Positions 35,262 through 43,755 of a stretch of 64,000 bases of DNA are shown here, in pieces. Position numbers and translations under genes: made by a program. Source of the stretch: Opitutaceae bacterium EW11 (GTDB lineage Bacteria; Verrucomicrobiota; Verrucomicrobiia; Opitutales; Opitutaceae). The stretch lies in assembly GCA_003054665.1 (NCBI GenBank), contig QAYY01000011.1, positions 698,838 to 762,837 on the forward strand. The letters are read 5' to 3'. Position 1 is the stretch's first letter, and each line of letters opens with the position of its first letter. Below the pieces are notes generated by a model. That model was not told the origin of the DNA. It was given only the letters and a program-made list of their open reading frames with translations, and made no database searches.

Positions 35262-36407
35262 GTGTCTTCCGGTTACCAAGTGATCGCGCGCAAGTGGCGC
35301 CCTCAGACGTTCGATGACGTCGTAGGGCAGGATCATGTTGTGCGCACCCTCAAGAACGCCATCGCACGGAACCGGATCGCCCACGCCTACCTTTTTGTCG
35401 GACCGCGCGGCACCGGAAAGACCAGCACGGCCCGTATCTTCGCCAAGGCGCTGAACTGCACCGGCGGGCCCAAGGCCGATTTCGATCCCAACGATCCGGC
35501 GGTGAAATCGATCGCCGATGGTACGTCGATGGACGTCATCGAAATCGACGGCGCCTCGAACAACTCGGTCGACCAGATCCGCGATTTGCGCGACGACGTC
35601 CGGTACGCGCCGACTCAGGGGAAGTTCAAAATCTACATCATCGACGAGGTGCACATGCTCTCGACGGCGGCGTTTAATGCGCTGCTGAAGACCCTCGAGG
35701 AGCCACCCCCGCACGTGAAGTTCGTATTTGCGACGACCGACGTGCAGAAGGTCCTCCCGACGATCATCTCCCGCTGCCAACGCTTCGATCTGAAGCCGAT
35801 CCCTGCGGAGTTGATCATTCAGCGGCTGAAGAAGATCGCGGCGGACGAGAAGATCAAAGTGAGCGACGAGGCTCTGGCCAGCATTGCCCGAATGGCCGAT
35901 GGAGGCATGCGCGACGCCCAGTCGATTTTCGATCAGATGATTTCATTCTGTGGAAACGAAATCAGCGAGCCCGACGTGCTCGACGTCTACGGTCTCGTTT
36001 CGTCGGAGAAGATCGCTTCGTTGGCGGGTGCGCTCGCTGCCGGCGACCATGCCCAAATCGTTTCGATCGTCGACGAGTGCGACCAGAACGGTCGGGACCT
36101 GGTGCGATTGCTCGCGGATCTGCAGGGTTTTGTCCGCGGCGCGCTTCTGGACTCCATCGCAAAAGGAGGGAAAAGCGACCTCCTCGGCGGCGTCGGGATG
36201 ACGACCGAACAACTGACCCGTCTGCTCGATGGGCTGCGAGAGGGCGAGTCGGGCGTTAAGCTCGGGCTGTCGGAGAAGATCAATTTCGAAGTTGCTCTGC
36301 TCAAGGCCGTCGAAGCGAGCCGCTCGCGCGCGATCGACAGTCTGATCAAGGAGCTCACGGCACTGGCCGATGAGGCGCCGGAAGCCGGCCAAAAAAAAAA
36401 GACCTGA
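35262..36407 (+). CDS. dnaX: DNA polymerase III tau/gamma subunit (short, gamma-like product)
   Basis: A 381-residue clamp-loader ATPase. It starts at GTG 35262 ([22 protein letters not shown], in part [14 protein letters not shown]). Walker [19 protein letters not shown], Walker [11 protein letters not shown], sensor [15 protein letters not shown], and SRC motif in [11 protein letters not shown]. The usual four-cysteine zinc finger between the Walker A and the [10 protein letters not shown] segment is absent; only the Cys of ALNC remains. The frame ends with CAA AAA AAA AAG ACC TGA at 36390-36407, inside a ten-A tract, and a long -1 frame follows (see the entry for 36401-36811). Start choice is by homology. 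Confidence 0.92.
   Translation: MSSGYQVIARKWRPQTFDDVVGQDHVVRTLKNAIARNRIAHAYLFVGPRGTGKTSTARIFAKALNCTGGPKADFDPNDPAVKSIADGTSMDVIEIDGASNNSVDQIRDLRDDVRYAPTQGKFKIYIIDEVHMLSTAAFNALLKTLEEPPPHVKFVFATTDVQKVLPTIISRCQRFDLKPIPAELIIQRLKKIAADEKIKVSDEALASIARMADGGMRDAQSIFDQMISFCGNEISEPDVLDVYGLVSSEKIASLAGALAAGDHAQIVSIVDECDQNGRDLVRLLADLQGFVRGALLDSIAKGGKSDLLGGVGMTTEQLTRLLDGLREGESGVKLGLSEKINFEVALLKAVEASRSRAIDSLIKELTALADEAPEAGQKKKT
36391..36400 (+). promoter_or_regulatory. Ten-adenine slippery tract at the end of dnaX
   Basis: A run of exactly ten A's, 36391-36400, two codons before the frame-0 stop TGA at 36405-36407. A shift of -1 (or insertion of one A in the mRNA) would read CCA AAA AAA AAA GAC CTG ATT GAC and stay open to 36811. 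In Thermus thermophilus, dnaX makes tau and gamma by transcriptional slippage on nine A's; in E. coli it is ribosomal -1 shifting on A AAA AAG. A homopolymer sequencing error could mimic this. Confidence 0.7.
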
Positions 36408-36811
36408 TTGACGAACTGGAGGAGCGGCTGGCCCGTGCAGCTGCGGAGGGTTCGGAGTCGGCCGGAGTGTCCCAAGAAAAGTCGGCGCTTGCGCCGAACG
36501 AGGAACAAGAAGAAGCGGTAACGGCTTCGCAAACGGCACCCGCGGCCACCGACGAGCCCGCACCGTGGCCGGACGACGCCGCCGAATCGGCGTTTCTTTT
36601 GGAGCAGCGCGAAGCGGACAACCCTGCGGGAGGAAGCTCGACACCGAAAGCAGACGGGGCCGACTCGGCTGACGATGCGACTCCGCTCCCGCCCATGCAG
36701 GAACTGATCGACCGGATCCCCCCGCAGGCGCGCGAGACGCTGGAGGATCTGTTCCGTGCGAAGTTCATTGCGGTGCGGCGGGCCTCTCCGGACGCCCTGA
36801 AGAAGCTCTGA
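36401..36811 (+). CDS. dnaX: DnaX C-terminal extension reached by -1 slippage (tau-like product)
   Basis: A 136-codon open frame in the -1 frame relative to dnaX, starting at GAC 36401 right after the A10 tract and ending at the stop at 36809-36811. The amino-terminal part continues a helix naturally ([20 protein letters not shown]). A Glu/Ala-rich linker follows, then a compact C-terminal helical segment [19 protein letters not shown] ... [22 protein letters not shown]. The composition is coding-like and the codon positions stay GC-rich in the third base. Joined to dnaX it would give a protein of about 516 residues. It has no independent convincing start, only GTG 36467. Confidence 0.65.
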   Translation, partial: DLIDELEERLARAAAEGSESAGVSQEKSALAPNEEQEEAVTASQTAPAATDEPAPWPDDAAESAFLLEQREADNPAGGSSTPKADGADSADDATPLPPMQELIDRIPPQARETLEDLFRAKFIAVRRASPDALKKL

Positions 36812-36938
36812 CTACGCGGGGAGTTGCGAGCAGGCGAGCAGGAGCGGTGCCTCCGGAAAAAGGGGCAGGGGACTTGGCCCCTGCGCCCTTCCAGTGCGTG
36901 GCCCGCGATCACGGGCCGAACGTCTTTCGACCCACCGG

Positions 36939-38606
36939 CTAACTCTTCGAGAGTGCGCGGTTCAGCGCGCTGACCACGGCTTTGATCGAGGCGAGCTCGA
37001 TATTCGTATCGATCCCCGCACCGAAGTAGGTGTTGCCGCGTTCCGTCTTTATCTGGATGTATGACACGGCTCGCGCTTCAGCGCCCTTCCCGAGGGAGTG
37101 CTCCGCGTAGCTGAGCAACTCGAAGTGCGGCACGCCGGCGGATGTGAGCGCTCGGACGAAGGCATCGATCGGGCCGTTGCCCTTGGCGGTGAGTTTGTGC
37201 TCTCGGCCCTCGTATTCGACCGTGGCTTGGCATGTGACCGAGCTTCCCCGCTCAGTCGTCTTGAAGAGCAGCAGCTTCACCGGGGCGGCGCGTTCGATGT
37301 ATTCGCGCAGGAACGTCGTGTGGATTTCCTCGGCCGTGAGTTCGGTGCCTTTGGCGTCGGCCAGATCGTTGATGATCTTGCCGATCTCCTTGTGCATGAG
37401 TTTGGGCAGCTGAAAGCCGAACTCGTTTTCGAGCACGTAGGCGACTCCGCCTTTGCCCGACTGGGAATTGATGCGGATGATCGCCTTGTAGCTTCGACCT
37501 ATATCCGCCGGGTCGAGCGGAATGTAGAGCACGTCCCACGGAGCGTCCGGTTTCTGCTTTTCCCAAGACTTCTTGATGGCGTCCTGGTGAGAGCCCGAGA
37601 ACGCGGTGAACACCAGCTCGCCTGCATAGGGATGCCGCGGGGGCACCTCGAGTTTGGTAACCCGCTCATAGACTTCGCGAATCCCATTGATGTCGCTCAA
37701 GTCCAACCCGGGGTGAACGCCGTGGGTGTACAGATTGAGCGCCACGGTGACGATATCCAGATTTCCAGTACGCTCGCCATTGCCAAACAGCGTGCCTTCC
37801 ACCCGGTCCGCCCCGGCCAGGAGCGCGAGCTCGGTTGCGGCGACTCCGGTGCCTCGGTCGTTGTGCGTGTGCAGCGACACGATGGTGCGGTCGCGCCGCG
37901 TCAGGTGGGTGCACATCCACTCGATCTGGTCGGCGTGGATGTTGGGGGTCGCGTATTCAACCGTCGCTGGGAGGTTCAGGATGATTTTGTTGTCGACGGA
38001 GGGCTGCCATATGTCGGTGACCGCCTCGCAAACCTCGAGGGCGAAATCCAGCTCGGTGCTGGTGAAGCTCTCGGGCGAATACTCGAAGCGAACGTTTGTC
38101 CCCGCGTCGATGAGAGGACGCGTGTGGCGTTTCACCCATTCCGTGCCGGTAGTCGCGATCTTCACGATGTCCGCGCGCTCGGCATTGAAGACATAGCGCC
38201 GCTGAGCGGGTGAAGTGGAGTTGTAGAGGTGAAAAACCACGTTTTTCGCCCCTTGAAGAGCCTCGCAGCTGCGGGTGATCAGCTCCTCTCGGCATTGGCA
38301 GAGAATCTGGATGGCGACATCGTCGGGGATGCGCCCTTCCTCGATGAGCCGGCGCGTAAAATCGAATTCGATCTGCGAGGCGGAGGGAAAGCCGACTTCG
38401 ATCTCCTTAAAGCCGATCTTCACCAACAGCTCGAAATACTCGAGTTTCTCTTCGACGCTCATCGGCTGGGCGAGCGCCTGGTTTCCATCGCGCAGGTCCA
38501 CGCTGCACCAGATCGGGGCGTGGGTGATCGTGCGATTCGGCCACTGCCGGCTGGGCAGCTGGACCGGCGGAAACGGCCGGTACTTGGTTACGGGAGCAGA
38601 TTGCAT
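36939..38606 (-). CDS. leuA: 2-isopropylmalate synthase, LeuA type 2 (long form)
   Basis: A 555-residue enzyme condensing acetyl-CoA and 2-oxoisovalerate, the first leucine step. It has the long-form start YRPFPPVQLPSRQWPNRTI, WCSVDLRDGNQALAQPM (metal/substrate), VSLHTHNDRGTGVAATE (HxH metal site) and VEGTLFGNGERTGNLD. The C-terminal 130 residues form the LeuA dimer regulatory domain, which binds leucine for feedback inhibition. The ATG at 38606 follows KYRPF-type numbering. A possible leader with hairpins lies upstream (38607-38810). Confidence 0.92.
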   Translation of the reverse strand: MQSAPVTKYRPFPPVQLPSRQWPNRTITHAPIWCSVDLRDGNQALAQPMSVEEKLEYFELLVKIGFKEIEVGFPSASQIEFDFTRRLIEEGRIPDDVAIQILCQCREELITRSCEALQGAKNVVFHLYNSTSPAQRRYVFNAERADIVKIATTGTEWVKRHTRPLIDAGTNVRFEYSPESFTSTELDFALEVCEAVTDIWQPSVDNKIILNLPATVEYATPNIHADQIEWMCTHLTRRDRTIVSLHTHNDRGTGVAATELALLAGADRVEGTLFGNGERTGNLDIVTVALNLYTHGVHPGLDLSDINGIREVYERVTKLEVPPRHPYAGELVFTAFSGSHQDAIKKSWEKQKPDAPWDVLYIPLDPADIGRSYKAIIRINSQSGKGGVAYVLENEFGFQLPKLMHKEIGKIINDLADAKGTELTAEEIHTTFLREYIERAAPVKLLLFKTTERGSSVTCQATVEYEGREHKLTAKGNGPIDAFVRALTSAGVPHFELLSYAEHSLGKGAEARAVSYIQIKTERGNTYFGAGIDTNIELASIKAVVSALNRALSKS

Positions 38607-38810
38607 GGGCGAAACAGAAATAGAGATTCCAGACGTGAATGACGAGAAATCCCGTGGCCCAGACTGGCCACGGACGACGCTCACAGGCGGACGCACGATC
38701 TGCCGCTTACGCGGTCCTCTCGGATCGTGCGTCTAGGTAAGTCGTAGCGCCTGAGCGTTGTTTCGCATGAAGCGTGGGCATCCTTACGCCTCTGAACGCG
38801 GGGAAGTCAA
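38607..38810 (-). promoter_or_regulatory. Possible leuA leader: promoter, leader peptide and two hairpins
   Basis: Reading on the reverse strand: a -35-like TTGACT (38810-38805), an 18-bp spacer, TAAGGA (38786-38781), and an 11-codon frame 38768-38733 (M-R-N-N-A-Q-A-L-R-L-T) containing the Leu codons CTA and CTT, which are rare in a high-GC genome. Its TAG is followed immediately by a perfect 10-bp inverted repeat ACGCACGATC/GATCGTGCGT (38732-38723 with 38700-38691). A second perfect 8-bp hairpin, CCGTGGCC/GGCCACGG, occurs at 38673-38652. The promoter and peptide are speculative and no Shine-Dalgarno site precedes the ATG; the hairpins are certain. Confidence 0.35.
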
Positions 38811-38904
38811 GGAAGCGGAGCGGGAGGCATCGCGAGAAGCTGCCTGTCCGAGTTGGATGGATGTTCTCGGATACCGTGCTCCCGGGCCCGATCGCAGCGC
38901 GCCG

Positions 38905-39159
38905 CTAGCAGCTCCTGCCTTGCCTGCGTTTGTATCCGCGCATTACGCACATCGTGATCGCAATCGGGACGGCCCATACGAAGGAAACGAACCCGGCTTT
39001 TTGAAGCCCGTGCACCACCAGCTCGATTGCGGTGAACTTCGCTCCGATGGTGACCCCACCCACAAGAAACAGGAGCGCGCCGGCAGCGGCTCCGGCGGCG
39101 GTTACGCCAATTGTCCAGGCGAGGAAATAAACCGACCAATGGGCGTTGCGGATGCTCAT
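38905..39159 (-). CDS. Small membrane protein of unknown function
   Basis: An 84-residue protein with two hydrophobic helices (VYFLAWTIGVTAAGAAAGALLFLVG, in part TIGVTAAGAAAGALLFLVG, and FVSFVWAVPIAITMCVM) and a basic C-terminus KRRQGRSC. No family recognised. Its ATG (39159) overlaps the TGA of the upstream reductase-like gene as ATGA, which strongly supports that it is translated. Confidence 0.65.
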   Translation of the reverse strand: MSIRNAHWSVYFLAWTIGVTAAGAAAGALLFLVGGVTIGAKFTAIELVVHGLQKAGFVSFVWAVPIAITMCVMRGYKRRQGRSC

Positions 39160-39695
39160 GTGCGTACCACCTGGTATTTCAGCAACAATGTGTCGGCGGA
39201 GAGGGCTTCGCTGGAAAGCAGCTGTAGCCGGATATCCGCGGTTCGGGCGATGAGATGCGTCCCGTGGCCAAACAGGACGGGCTCGATTGTCAGCCACAGG
39301 CTATCAACCGCCTCGGCTTCCAGGAAAAGGCTGTGGATTTGGGCTCCTCCGAGAAGGGCGCAGCGCTGATAGCCGCGAGAAACGAGCTGCGAAAGAAGAC
39401 TGTCCGGTTGGCTGTCGAAGAACTCCAGTTGGCCAGGAACGACGTCGGATCGAAACGCCTCGGGCTGACGCGTCATCACGACCTGGAGCCGATTTGCGGC
39501 CAAGCCACGGCGCGTGATGTCGCGGGTCACCCGGTAGGTGGTGGCGCCCATGATGCGGACATCGAAATCCCGCAGGCTGGTGCGAAAATGATGTTTGTCG
39601 GCCTGCGAGGTGAAGCCGCTGCCTGGTTGGTCGTGCCGGGTGATGAATCCGTCCACGGATTGGGCTGCGATGAGCGTGACGACCATGCGCCGCAC
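39156..39695 (-). CDS. Dihydrofolate-reductase-like/RibD C-terminal domain protein
   Basis: A 179-residue NADPH-binding reductase-type protein: [16 protein letters not shown] at the start, [46 protein letters not shown] and [16 protein letters not shown]. This is the RibD_C fold, shared by DHFR and riboflavin deaminase-reductase, but stand-alone proteins of this kind are of unknown substrate. It leads a two-gene reverse unit with the small membrane protein and is divergent from gmd (135 bp). Confidence 0.8.
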   Translation of the reverse strand: MRRMVVTLIAAQSVDGFITRHDQPGSGFTSQADKHHFRTSLRDFDVRIMGATTYRVTRDITRRGLAANRLQVVMTRQPEAFRSDVVPGQLEFFDSQPDSLLSQLVSRGYQRCALLGGAQIHSLFLEAEAVDSLWLTIEPVLFGHGTHLIARTADIRLQLLSSEALSADTLLLKYQVVRT

Positions 39696-39830
39696 CTTAC
39701 CCGCCGGTTCCTCGCGTACAAGCGTCCGGTGCTTTCCGCCTGCCGTGTCAGGGGAAACCCTGGATCTGGAGAGCAGCCCACCGTGACGCTTGCAGTCCCG
39801 GAGGGCGTTTACCTAACCTGCCGCCTTTAC

Positions 39831-40859
39831 ATGAAAAAAGCGCTTATCACTGGCATCACGGGGCAGGATGGAAGCTATTTGGCGGAGCTGCTGCTTGAAA
39901 AGGGCTACGAAGTGCACGGCATCATCCGCCGCGCCTCGACTTTCAATACCAGCCGCATCGACCACCTGTATCGTGATCCGCACGTGAACGGCGTGAGGCT
40001 CTTTCTGCACTACGGGGATCTCGCCGATTCCGTTCAGATGGTGAAGCTCCTGTATGAGCTCCAGCCCGACGAGATCTACAATCTTGGCGCGCAGTCGCAT
40101 GTCCGGGTTTCGTTCGATATTCCTGAATACACCGGCGACGTCGATGGTCTCGGGGCGCAACGGATTCTCGAGGCGATCCGCGAGGCGGGGCTGGTCAAGA
40201 AAGTCCGGTATTATCAGGCCTCCTCTTCCGAAATGTTCGGGAAGGTGCAGCAAGTGCCCCAGACTGAAACCACGCCTTTTTGGCCGCGTTCGCCGTATGG
40301 TTGCGCCAAAGTCTACGCCTACTGGCTGACGGTGAACTACCGCGAGAGCTACAACCTCCACGCGAGCAACGGCATTCTCTTTAACCACGAATCACCGCGT
40401 CGCGGCGAAACGTTCGTCACCCGCAAAATCACCCGCGCGGCGACCCGCATCAAAGTTGGCCTGCAGGATTCTCTCTACCTCGGCAACCTCGACGCTCAGC
40501 GCGACTGGGGCTATGCCAAGGAGTATGTCGAGATGATGTGGCTCATGCTGCAGCAGGATAGGCCGGACGATTATGTTGTGGCGACCAATGAGACGCACAG
40601 CGTGAAGGAGTTCTGCCAGGAGACCTTCGGCAGGCTCGGCATGGACTGGGAGAAGTACGTGAAATACGACCAGCGCTACGAGCGACCGGCGGAGGTCGAG
40701 CTTCTGATTGGCAACCCCGCAAAAGCGGAGAAACAACTCGGGTGGAAGCCGAAGGTACGGTTCAAGGATCTCGTGAAGATCATGGTCGACCACGACCTCG
40801 AACTCGCGAAGCACGAACTCGCCGTTTCGAAGATCGCCCGGCCTGAGGTTCGCGACTGA
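39831..40859 (+). CDS. gmd: GDP-mannose 4,6-dehydratase
   Basis: A 342-residue extended [23 protein letters not shown]ossmann motif, [28 protein letters not shown], the active-site [16 protein letters not shown] and [17 protein letters not shown] (Tyr-Lys). It makes GDP-4-keto-6-deoxymannose, the precursor of GDP-L-fucose. Start ATG 39831. The next gene, fcl, completes GDP-L-fucose, and both lie on the plus strand 92 bp apart. Confidence 0.94.
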   Translation: MKKALITGITGQDGSYLAELLLEKGYEVHGIIRRASTFNTSRIDHLYRDPHVNGVRLFLHYGDLADSVQMVKLLYELQPDEIYNLGAQSHVRVSFDIPEYTGDVDGLGAQRILEAIREAGLVKKVRYYQASSSEMFGKVQQVPQTETTPFWPRSPYGCAKVYAYWLTVNYRESYNLHASNGILFNHESPRRGETFVTRKITRAATRIKVGLQDSLYLGNLDAQRDWGYAKEYVEMMWLMLQQDRPDDYVVATNETHSVKEFCQETFGRLGMDWEKYVKYDQRYERPAEVELLIGNPAKAEKQLGWKPKVRFKDLVKIMVDHDLELAKHELAVSKIARPEVRD

Positions 40860-40907
40860 TAGAGTCCGCCGCGTTTGCGAAAAGCACAGGATCTGCCATT
40901 GAGTTTG

Positions 40908-40930
40908 GCCCGGCCTGATCGGGGCCGGGC
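40908..40930 (+). other. Hairpin between gmd and fcl
   Basis: A perfect 8-bp inverted repeat, GCCCGGCC / GGCCGGGC, with a 7-base loop, just upstream of the fcl ribosome binding site (GAGGAAGAAG, immediately before the ATG at 40952). No T-tract, so it is more likely an mRNA structure than a terminator. Confidence 0.4.
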
Positions 40931-40951
40931 AGCTCTGTACTGAGGAAGAAG

Positions 40952-41887
40952 ATGAAAGTATTCATTGCCGGACACCAGGGAATGGTAGGCGCCGCACTGG
41001 TGCGGCGTTTCGAGCGCGAGCCGAACACGACGCTGCTGCTGCGCGGCCGCCGTGAGCTCGACCTCACCTCACAGGCGGCGGTGGATGCCTTCTATTCCGC
41101 AGAAAAACCCGACCTCGCGATCATCGCCGCGGCGAAGGTCGGCGGTATCCACGCGAATAACACCTATCCGGCCGAATTCCTCTTCGACAACCTCGCAATC
41201 GCCGCCAATACGATCCACGCCGCATACCGTCATGGAGTGAAGCGGCTGCTTTTCCTCGGCAGCTCCTGCATCTATCCGAAGTTGGCCCCCCAGCCGATGC
41301 CGGAAGACTGCCTCCTCACGAGTTCCCTGGAGCCGACCAACGAGGCTTACGCGATCGCGAAGATCACCGGGCTGAAGCTTTGCCAGTATTACCGGAAACA
41401 ATACGGGGTGATGTTTCATTCGGCGATGCCGACGAATCTCTACGGCCCGCGCGACAACTACCATTTGCAGAATTCGCACGTCCTGCCGGCGCTGATCCGG
41501 AAGTTTCACGAGGCTAAAGAGGCGGGCCGCGCTGAGGTGGTAGCCTGGGGCACCGGCAAACCGATGCGCGAGTTTCTCCACGTCGACGATTTGGCGGATG
41601 CGTGCGCATTCCTGGTTAAGCTCCCGAATCCGCCGGACTGGATCAACGTGGGCACGGGCACCGACGTCACGATCAAGGAGCTTACGGAAACCGTGGCCGA
41701 AGTGACGGGCTTCAAGGGCAAGATCACTTGGGACGTTTCCAAGCCCGACGGCACGCCACGGAAGCTGATGGATGTATCGCGGCTGACTGGGCTCGGCTGG
41801 AAGGCCAAGATCGGGCTTCGCGAAGGTGTGGCCAAAACCTACGCCTCGTTCCTCGAAGAAAAAGCTTCGGGTAGCCTGCGCTCCTGA
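40952..41887 (+). CDS. fcl: GDP-L-fucose synthase
   Basis: A 311-residue enzyme with epimerase and reductase activity that converts GDP-4-keto-6-deoxymannose to GDP-L-fucose. [18 protein letters not shown]ossmann motif, [35 protein letters not shown] and [15 protein letters not shown] (Tyr-Lys) are all family-typical, as is [18 protein letters not shown] good Shine-Dalgarno precedes the ATG. Together with gmd it makes fucose donor for surface glycans. Confidence 0.94.
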   Translation: MKVFIAGHQGMVGAALVRRFEREPNTTLLLRGRRELDLTSQAAVDAFYSAEKPDLAIIAAAKVGGIHANNTYPAEFLFDNLAIAANTIHAAYRHGVKRLLFLGSSCIYPKLAPQPMPEDCLLTSSLEPTNEAYAIAKITGLKLCQYYRKQYGVMFHSAMPTNLYGPRDNYHLQNSHVLPALIRKFHEAKEAGRAEVVAWGTGKPMREFLHVDDLADACAFLVKLPNPPDWINVGTGTDVTIKELTETVAEVTGFKGKITWDVSKPDGTPRKLMDVSRLTGLGWKAKIGLREGVAKTYASFLEEKASGSLRS

Positions 41888-42083
41888 ATAAGCCATCTCG
41901 GCCGATCGTCGCCCGCCTGCGTCGACTTGGAGCCGTTCTTGACTGCGTCAGCCGATGGCTGGGCAGACCTCGCTCTTGCCGTCTCGCGCGAGCGCCGCCT
42001 CTGGCGCAAGCGACGGTGCCATCAGCGTCGTCCCAGTGTTTGGCAAGAAACGCGCAGCGAGCCACATGACGATGGGGTACCAT

Positions 42084-43616
42084 ATGGCCAGAACCCACCG
42101 CCACATGTTCGCTCCCATTGTCTTCAATAATACTGTCTTGCGTGACGGTCACCAGTCGCTTGCGGCGACTCGCATGACTACAGCCCAGATGCTTCCGGCG
42201 GCTCCGTTGCTGGACGGTCTCGGCTTCGGCGGACTCGAAACCTGGGGTGGCGCGACGATCGACTCATGCCTGCGCTTTCTGAACGAGAATCCTTTTGACC
42301 GCCTCCGTGCGCTGAAAAAGGCGGCTCCGAAGACGCCACAACTGATGCTGTTGCGCGGGCAAAACATCGTGCAATACACGAGTTTCCCAGACGATGTTGT
42401 GGAGGCGTTTGTGAAAGCCACGGCCGAGGCCGGGTGCGACGTATTCCGGATTTTCGACGCACTGAACGATCTGCGCAATCTGCAGACTGCGATCAAGGCG
42501 GTCAAAGCCTCGAAGAAGCATGCACGCGGCGAGGTATGTTATACGACGAGCCCGGTGCACACGATCGAGGCCTTCATCAAGATGGGTGTCGAACTCGAGA
42601 AGATGGGCTGCGATTCGATCGCCATCAAAGACATGTCAGGTGTGCTCGCGCCGAGGATTGCCTTCGAGCTTGTCAGCGGACTCAAGCGGAAGACGGGACT
42701 GCCGGTGACCGTTCACACGCATGACACGGCAGGTCTTGCGACGGCGACCTACCTCGCCGCGGTCGACGCCGGAGCGGACGCAATCGAGACGTCCATTGCT
42801 CCTTTTGCCAATGGTACGGCCCAGCCGGATACTATTCGCATGATGGCCGTGCTGGAGAACCATCCGCGGCGCGTGCAGTACGATCCCGCCGTTCTGATGA
42901 AGCTGCGCGAGCATTTCACCGAGGTTTACAGCCAGCTCAGCAAGTTCACCTCGCACGCGAACGAGCGCGTCGACAGCGACACCCTGTGCTACCAAGTCCC
43001 CGGCGGTATGCTCAGCAATTTCCGCACGCAGCTGAAGGAGCAGAATATGGCGGATAAGTTCGACGCCGTCATGCGCGAGGTTCCGGTGGTGCGCGAAGCG
43101 CTCGGCTGGATTCCGCTCGTCACGCCGACGTCTCAAATCGTCGGCACGCAGGCGATGTTTAATGTGAAGTTCGGCCGGTGGAAAAACATTTCCCAGGCGA
43201 CGAGTGATATCGTGCTTGGAAAGTACGGCCGCACTCCCGGCCCGGTCAGCCCCGAGCTGCTGGAGCTCGTGAAGAAGAACACCGGGCAGAAACCGATCGA
43301 ATGTCGGCTCGCTGACAATCTCCAACCCAGGATGGCCAAGCTCCGTGAAGATCTAGCCAAGGCCAACCTCCCGACGAACGACGAAGCCTGCGTGCTTTAC
43401 GCGATGTTCCCTCACGAGTTCACCGCGTTGCATCAAAAGGCTGCCGCCCCGACCGCGGCGCCCGCGGCGACGGCTTCAGCGCCCAAACCGGCTCAGGCGG
43501 TCCCCGAATCGGTTCACTTGGCGAGTGCCCTGCCAGCCGTAGGCAAGATGCCCAACAAATTCGCAATCACGGTGGAGGGCCGTCGGAGCACGGTCACCGT
43601 CGAAGAGATCGAGTAA
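42084..43616 (+). CDS. oadA: Oxaloacetate decarboxylase alpha/pyruvate-carboxylase-B-type carboxyltransferase
   Basis: A 510-residue carboxyltransferase that moves carbon dioxide between biotin and pyruvate/oxaloacetate. The TIM-barrel shows FNNTVLRDGHQSLAATRM (near 14), CDVFRIFDALNDL, the carboxylysine in SIAIKDMSGVLAP and metal histidines in TVHTHDTAGLATATY. The C-terminal PYC/OADA domain follows. After an Ala/Pro linker it ends KFAITVEGRRSTVTVEEIE, where a biotinyl domain (usual MKM) would begin; none is present, so a separate biotin carrier must exist. Start ATG 42084 has GGGG at 42074-42077. oadA is the usual name, but methylmalonyl-CoA or pyruvate variants are possible. Confidence 0.85.
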   Translation: MARTHRHMFAPIVFNNTVLRDGHQSLAATRMTTAQMLPAAPLLDGLGFGGLETWGGATIDSCLRFLNENPFDRLRALKKAAPKTPQLMLLRGQNIVQYTSFPDDVVEAFVKATAEAGCDVFRIFDALNDLRNLQTAIKAVKASKKHARGEVCYTTSPVHTIEAFIKMGVELEKMGCDSIAIKDMSGVLAPRIAFELVSGLKRKTGLPVTVHTHDTAGLATATYLAAVDAGADAIETSIAPFANGTAQPDTIRMMAVLENHPRRVQYDPAVLMKLREHFTEVYSQLSKFTSHANERVDSDTLCYQVPGGMLSNFRTQLKEQNMADKFDAVMREVPVVREALGWIPLVTPTSQIVGTQAMFNVKFGRWKNISQATSDIVLGKYGRTPGPVSPELLELVKKNTGQKPIECRLADNLQPRMAKLREDLAKANLPTNDEACVLYAMFPHEFTALHQKAAAPTAAPAATASAPKPAQAVPESVHLASALPAVGKMPNKFAITVEGRRSTVTVEEIE

Positions 43617-43755
43617 AGCGGACGAGAGCGGCCGCCGCCTCGCGGCCAGACGCCGTTTTTGCAGGCATCCAGACACTCGGGCTCCCAAGGGATATCGGGC
43701 GAGGCGCGTTTTCCCGCTTGCGCCGGGGGAGGGGCTTTGGCCCGATGGTCGGTTC

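Noticed and set aside
36467..36811. An independent gene starting at GTG 36467 after dnaX
   Set aside because: The frame is open without break from the A10 tract onward and its codon-like composition begins at 36401, so it is better explained as a dnaX extension than as a separate gene.
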